Shown piece after piece: positions 32,745 through 33,441 of a DNA stretch of 33,441 nt. Both the position numbers and the translations under genes were made by a program. Position 1 is the first letter of the stretch; every line of letters begins with the position of its first letter. The stretch spans positions 1-33,441 of the forward strand of contig RXIW01000044.1 in NCBI GenBank assembly GCA_003989065.1. Direction: 5' to 3'. This DNA is from Candidatus Competibacteraceae bacterium. GTDB taxonomy: Bacteria > Pseudomonadota > Gammaproteobacteria > Competibacterales > Competibacteraceae. Below the pieces are notes generated by a model that saw nothing but the letters and a program-made list of their open reading frames with translations, was not told the DNA's origin and made no database searches.

Positions 32745-33278
32745 TCAGCAGGTGACATCCTGGAGTCCGAGGGATTCCAGGATATACTGGACGACAGTTC
32801 GCGGCGATTGGCCGTCACTGGCGACGATCAGATCGGCGACTTCCCGGTAGAGCGGATCGCGCTGCTCGAACAGCTGCGCCAACCGCGCTCTGGGGTCGGC
32901 GGTTTGCAACAAGGGTCGGTTATCATCGCTGCGAGTTCGGCGAAGCTGTTCGTTGACCGAGGCGCGCAGATAGACCACGAAACCGCGTCCGGCCAGACAA
33001 CGACGATTGTCGGGGTCGAGTACGGCCCCGCCGCCGGTGGCGAGCACGATGTTGGCGCGCTGGGTCAATTCGGCGATGGCGGTTTTCTCGCGGGCGCGAA
33101 AGCCGGCTTCGCCTTCCATCTCGAAAATCAGCGGAATACTGGCTCCGGCGTGCTGTTCGATATCCTGGTCACTGTCGAGAAATTCGCGCCGCAACACTTG
33201 CGCCAGCCGGCGGCCAATGGTGGTCTTGCCGGCGCCCATCGGGCCGACCAAAAAGATGCGAGGGATGGAAGTATGCAT
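32745..33278 (-). CDS. aroK: Shikimate kinase
   Basis: This 177-residue cytoplasmic P-loop kinase phosphorylates shikimate with ATP. Walker A is GPMGAGKT (12-19). FLDSDQDIE binds substrate and metal, and ATGGGAVLD and NRPLLQ complete the family pattern. I chose ATG 33278 ([12 protein letters not shown]), close to the E. coli AroK length (173); a TTG at 33293 would add five residues. It precedes aroB as in most gammaproteobacteria. In Pseudomonas, pil genes lie upstream; here the sequence immediately upstream appears to be a promoter region. Confidence 0.95.
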   Translation of the reverse strand: MHTSIPRIFLVGPMGAGKTTIGRRLAQVLRREFLDSDQDIEQHAGASIPLIFEMEGEAGFRAREKTAIAELTQRANIVLATGGGAVLDPDNRRCLAGRGFVVYLRASVNEQLRRTRSDDNRPLLQTADPRARLAQLFEQRDPLYREVADLIVASDGQSPRTVVQYILESLGLQDVTC

Positions 33279-33343
33279 GCGAGTTCGATCCAATCGGCGA
33301 AAATTCGGGCGGGGCTGGATATCCGCTGGCGTCTCAGAAAGAC

Positions 33344-33349
33344 TATACT
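33344..33349 (+). promoter_or_regulatory. Candidate -10 box at the right edge
   Basis: TATACT (33344-33349, five of six to consensus) lies in the AT-richer stretch upstream of aroK, pointing rightward. No good -35 is present at the right spacing. It would serve the possible divergent gene that begins at 33399. Confidence 0.3.
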
Positions 33350-33398
33350 TGTGTCCATTATAAGGAAAGGCGTTGTAAGGGAGGGCGGCACGGTTTTC

Positions 33399-33441
33399 AT
33401 GACGGTGTCTTCCGAATTGAATGAGGGCGAAAGCACCTGTG
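33399..33441 (+). CDS. Possible start of a divergent gene (partial)
   Basis: ATG 33399 opens a frame of 14 codons ([14 protein letters not shown]) that runs off the window. GGGAGG at 33379-33384 is about 14 bases upstream, farther than normal for a ribosome-binding site. The product cannot be named from so little sequence, and the call depends on what follows to the right. Confidence 0.3.
   Translation, partial: MTVSSELNEGESTC

Overview
This 33.4 kb window is a stretch of gammaproteobacterial chromosome with high GC and housekeeping content. Several gene orders are classic for the class: purH-purD, divergent rhlB / trxA-rho, gltB-gltD followed by hemE, and aroK-aroB. A class I fumarase, a hybrid MaeB malic enzyme and the anaerobic ubiquinone genes ubiU, ubiV and ubiT point to a facultatively anaerobic, ubiquinone-using gammaproteobacterium. 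A Competibacter-like or Chromatiales-like lineage is a guess from gene content only. No tRNA, rRNA, CRISPR array, complete insertion sequence or prophage was recognised.

Layout. 1-171 is the 3' end of purH. 180-1955 is an AT-rich two-gene cassette, an AAA/ABC-type ATPase plus a small TOPRIM-like DUF3226-type protein, set exactly between the purH stop and the purD start. purD follows (1952-3250), then a large exported serine hydrolase (3311-5488). 5537-9731 is an apparent operon of ubiU, ubiV and an FdhF/YdeP-type molybdopterin oxidoreductase. It converges on ubiT (9762-10268), which lies directly behind rho and trxA on the minus strand. rhlB is divergent from trxA and is followed by a gamma-glutamyltransferase-family gene and a HAD phosphatase/mutase gene. 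prlC lies convergent to these. Then come a LysE-type transporter, fumarase, an encapsulated-ferritin-like (EncFtn) gene, maeB, gltB-gltD, hemE, a Nudix hydrolase and, on the minus strand, aroK-aroB. The right edge may hold the first codons of a divergent gene.

How the parts work together. purH/purD make purines. gltBD assimilates ammonium into glutamate, and fumarase and MaeB handle C4 acids. aroK/aroB feed chorismate, the precursor of ubiquinone. ubiU/ubiV/ubiT allow ubiquinone synthesis without oxygen. rho, trxA and rhlB serve transcription termination, redox balance and RNA turnover.

The most unusual item is the purH-[ATPase-TOPRIM]-purD insertion. It has the domain plan of two-gene anti-phage systems such as PARIS and of OLD-family nucleases. 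It has taken over the ribosome-binding site after purH and ends in an ATGA overlap with purD, so purD translation may now depend on the cassette. Second is the molybdopterin oxidoreductase built into the ubiUV operon. Third is an EncFtn-like gene with no encapsulin beside it and no obvious cargo tail.
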